From Sphingomonadaceae bacterium (GTDB lineage: Bacteria; Pseudomonadota; Alphaproteobacteria; Sphingomonadales; Sphingomonadaceae), in assembly GCA_013821585.1 (NCBI GenBank), contig JACDGO010000018.1, forward strand, positions 1-14,172: DNA of 14,172 nucleotides. The letters are read 5' to 3'. The notes below the pieces were generated by a model. The model had not been told where the DNA came from. It did no database searches and was given only the letters and a program-made list of their open reading frames with translations. Position 1 is the stretch's first letter, and each line of letters starts with the position of its first letter. Positions 13,129-14,172 of the stretch are shown here, piece after piece. The position numbers and the translations under genes were made by a program.

Positions 13129-14172
13129 GGCTCTGTTCGCGTTTTGTACGCATTGGTGATAGGATGGCTGAAACGCAGGAGATGTGACGATGGATCGCAA
13201 GGCATTTCAGATTTGGCTGTCGGAGATCGACGAATTGACTGAGGCCCAGAAGCTGGACGTCGCCGACGTATTGGCGGGCCGGGAGATTGGCGGCGCGGCG
13301 CGCGCTACGATTGAGATTTCTGTTGGGGAAGAGCGTTCCTGTCCGCATTGCGCGACGCCTGGTGCGGTGGGTCGGGGCACGGCTCGAGGATTGCGGCGTT
13401 ATCGGTGTAACGCCTGCGGCAAGAGCTTCAACGCATTGACGACAACGCCGTTGTCCGGTCTGTGGTACAGGGAACGTTGGCTGGAGTTCGGCCGGGCTAT
13501 GGCAGATGGCGACACAGTGCGGTCTGCTGCCGTACGCTGTGGCATCGCCGTTAGCACGGCGTTTCGCTGGAGGCATCGCTGGCTGAAGGCTCTCAAGAGC
13601 GGCGCCGGGAAACTCGCCGGCATCGTCGAAGCCGATGAAACCTTCGTGCTGTCCAGCCGGAAGGGCGAGCGGAACCTTGGCCGCAAGCCGCGCAAGCGGG
13701 GCGGAAAGGCCAGCAAACGCGGACTGTCGCACGAGCAGGTACCGATCCTGGTTGCTGTAGACCGCACCGGCGTGACCGTCAGCGCAGTCTTGCCATCTGT
13801 CTCGGCGGCCAGCCTGCAAGCAGCCCTCGAACCGGTGCTGAGCAAGGACGCCTTGCTGGTGACCGATTGTTGCACCAGCTATCCGCCCTGCGCTGCCGCT
13901 CTTGGCGTTAGCCACGAGGCACTGAACCAAAGTGCCGGCGAGCGTGTCCGTGGCGACCTGCATATTCAGACAGCCAACAGCCGGCATGAGCGACTCAAGG
14001 CGTTCCTCCGACCCCGAAGAGCCGTCGCCACCAAATATCTTGCGAGCTATACTCCGTCTACGTCAGAACCCGAAAATCTGAGGGATTGATGACGCGGAAA
14101 TTGTCAGTGACCGAGTCACAGTAAGCAGGCCAATTTTTTGGGACGCGTTCGGTGAGAAAGGTCATCGTCTTG
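13129..14172 (+). mobile_element. IS1595-family insertion sequence, right end not in the window
   Basis: The left boundary is put at GGCTCTGTTCGCG (13129), just after eight T's, because mucR homology ends at 13116 and this sequence looks like an IS1595 terminal repeat. That is a judgement, not a proven end: no reverse complement of it (expected GCGAACAGAGCC) was found before 14172. Elements of this group are about 1 kb, so the right end may lie just past the window, or it may be lost. The 83 bases after the transposase stop show no gene. Confidence 0.6.
13190..14089 (+). CDS. IS1595-family transposase (zinc ribbon plus ISXO2-like domain)
   Basis: This is a 299-residue transposase. Near the N-terminus a zinc ribbon has paired cysteines CPHC (51-54) and CNAC (73-76). 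A helix-turn-helix region follows (DTVRSAAVRCGIAVSTAFRW), then the ISXO2/IS1595 catalytic domain with acidic residues D149 (VEADETFV) and D226 (LVTDCC) and the Asn/His-rich third site (HIQTANSRHERLK, N263) typical of this family. The ATG at 13190 was chosen over the GTG at 13184 because GGAG lies about 8 bases upstream. The ending is odd: after VATKYLASY, relatives remembered here continue with an aromatic segment such as LRWF, but this protein reads TPSTSEPENLRD and stops. A one-base shift would read LRLRQNPKI. A C-terminal frameshift or truncation is possible. Confidence 0.88.
   Translation: MDRKAFQIWLSEIDELTEAQKLDVADVLAGREIGGAARATIEISVGEERSCPHCATPGAVGRGTARGLRRYRCNACGKSFNALTTTPLSGLWYRERWLEFGRAMADGDTVRSAAVRCGIAVSTAFRWRHRWLKALKSGAGKLAGIVEADETFVLSSRKGERNLGRKPRKRGGKASKRGLSHEQVPILVAVDRTGVTVSAVLPSVSAASLQAALEPVLSKDALLVTDCCTSYPPCAAALGVSHEALNQSAGERVRGDLHIQTANSRHERLKAFLRPRRAVATKYLASYTPSTSEPENLRD

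Noticed and set aside
12721..13242. Reading the mucR region as one 173-residue gene from a TTG at 12721 through to 13242
   Set aside because: The first 52 codons run through the strong hairpin and have no homology; MucR similarity starts at the ATG at 12877, and the tail after 13116 belongs to the T-run and IS sequence.
13118..13987. Minus-strand open frame (289 codons) opposite the IS1595 transposase
   Set aside because: It is antisense to a transposase with intact zinc ribbon and catalytic motifs, and its own translation has no recognisable features.

Overview
The window reads as GC-rich alphaproteobacterial DNA, most likely from a sphingomonad. That is inferred from the TonB receptor style (TonB box with IVVTGSR, terminal Phe), a MucR/Ros regulator fragment, an AapJQMP-type amino-acid transporter and the codon style. 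No rRNA, tRNA or CRISPR array was seen.

Layout. Positions 1-16 hold the first codons of a minus-strand gene that leaves the window. An IS481-family element fills about 152-1247; its transposase appears to have lost the second catalytic Asp (Asp to Asn). From 1482 to 9091 everything is on the minus strand. In transcription order this is a LysR-type regulator, a cystathionine beta-lyase-like C-S lyase (metC-like), a general L-amino-acid ABC importer (aapJ, aapQ, aapM, aapP; tightly packed, two ATGA overlaps), the C-terminal stub of a copper-resistance CopB protein, and a four-helix PepSY membrane protein coupled to the stub by another ATGA overlap. A U-tailed hairpin at 1322-1371 probably ends this unit. 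Divergently, on the plus strand, lie an 876-residue TonB-dependent receptor and a DUF4198 (NikK-like) periplasmic protein whose predicted mature form starts with His. On the right, a mucR/ros gene is cut off inside its zinc finger next to an IS1595-family transposase that runs close to the window edge.

Main observation. The region upstream of metC (8189 down to 8139, minus strand) and the region upstream of the TonB receptor (9116-9166, plus strand) share a 51-base block without gaps, 37 of 51 bases identical by hand count. It is in the same orientation relative to both genes. It carries a T-N11-A LysR-type site centred about where -64 would be if the shared TTGAAY hexamer is the -35 box. This suggests that the LysR protein switches both units together: outer-membrane uptake (TonB receptor plus DUF4198 protein) and inner-membrane import plus C-S bond cleavage (Aap transporter plus MetC-like lyase).

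How the genes may work together (inference). A small amino-acid-like compound, perhaps sulfur-containing and perhaps metal-bound, would cross the outer membrane through the receptor. It would be caught by the AapJ lipoprotein, imported by AapQMP and cleaved by the lyase. The DUF4198 protein, the CopB stub and the PepSY protein all point to metals. The window is bounded by insertion sequences and holds two truncated genes, so it is a rearranged accessory region.
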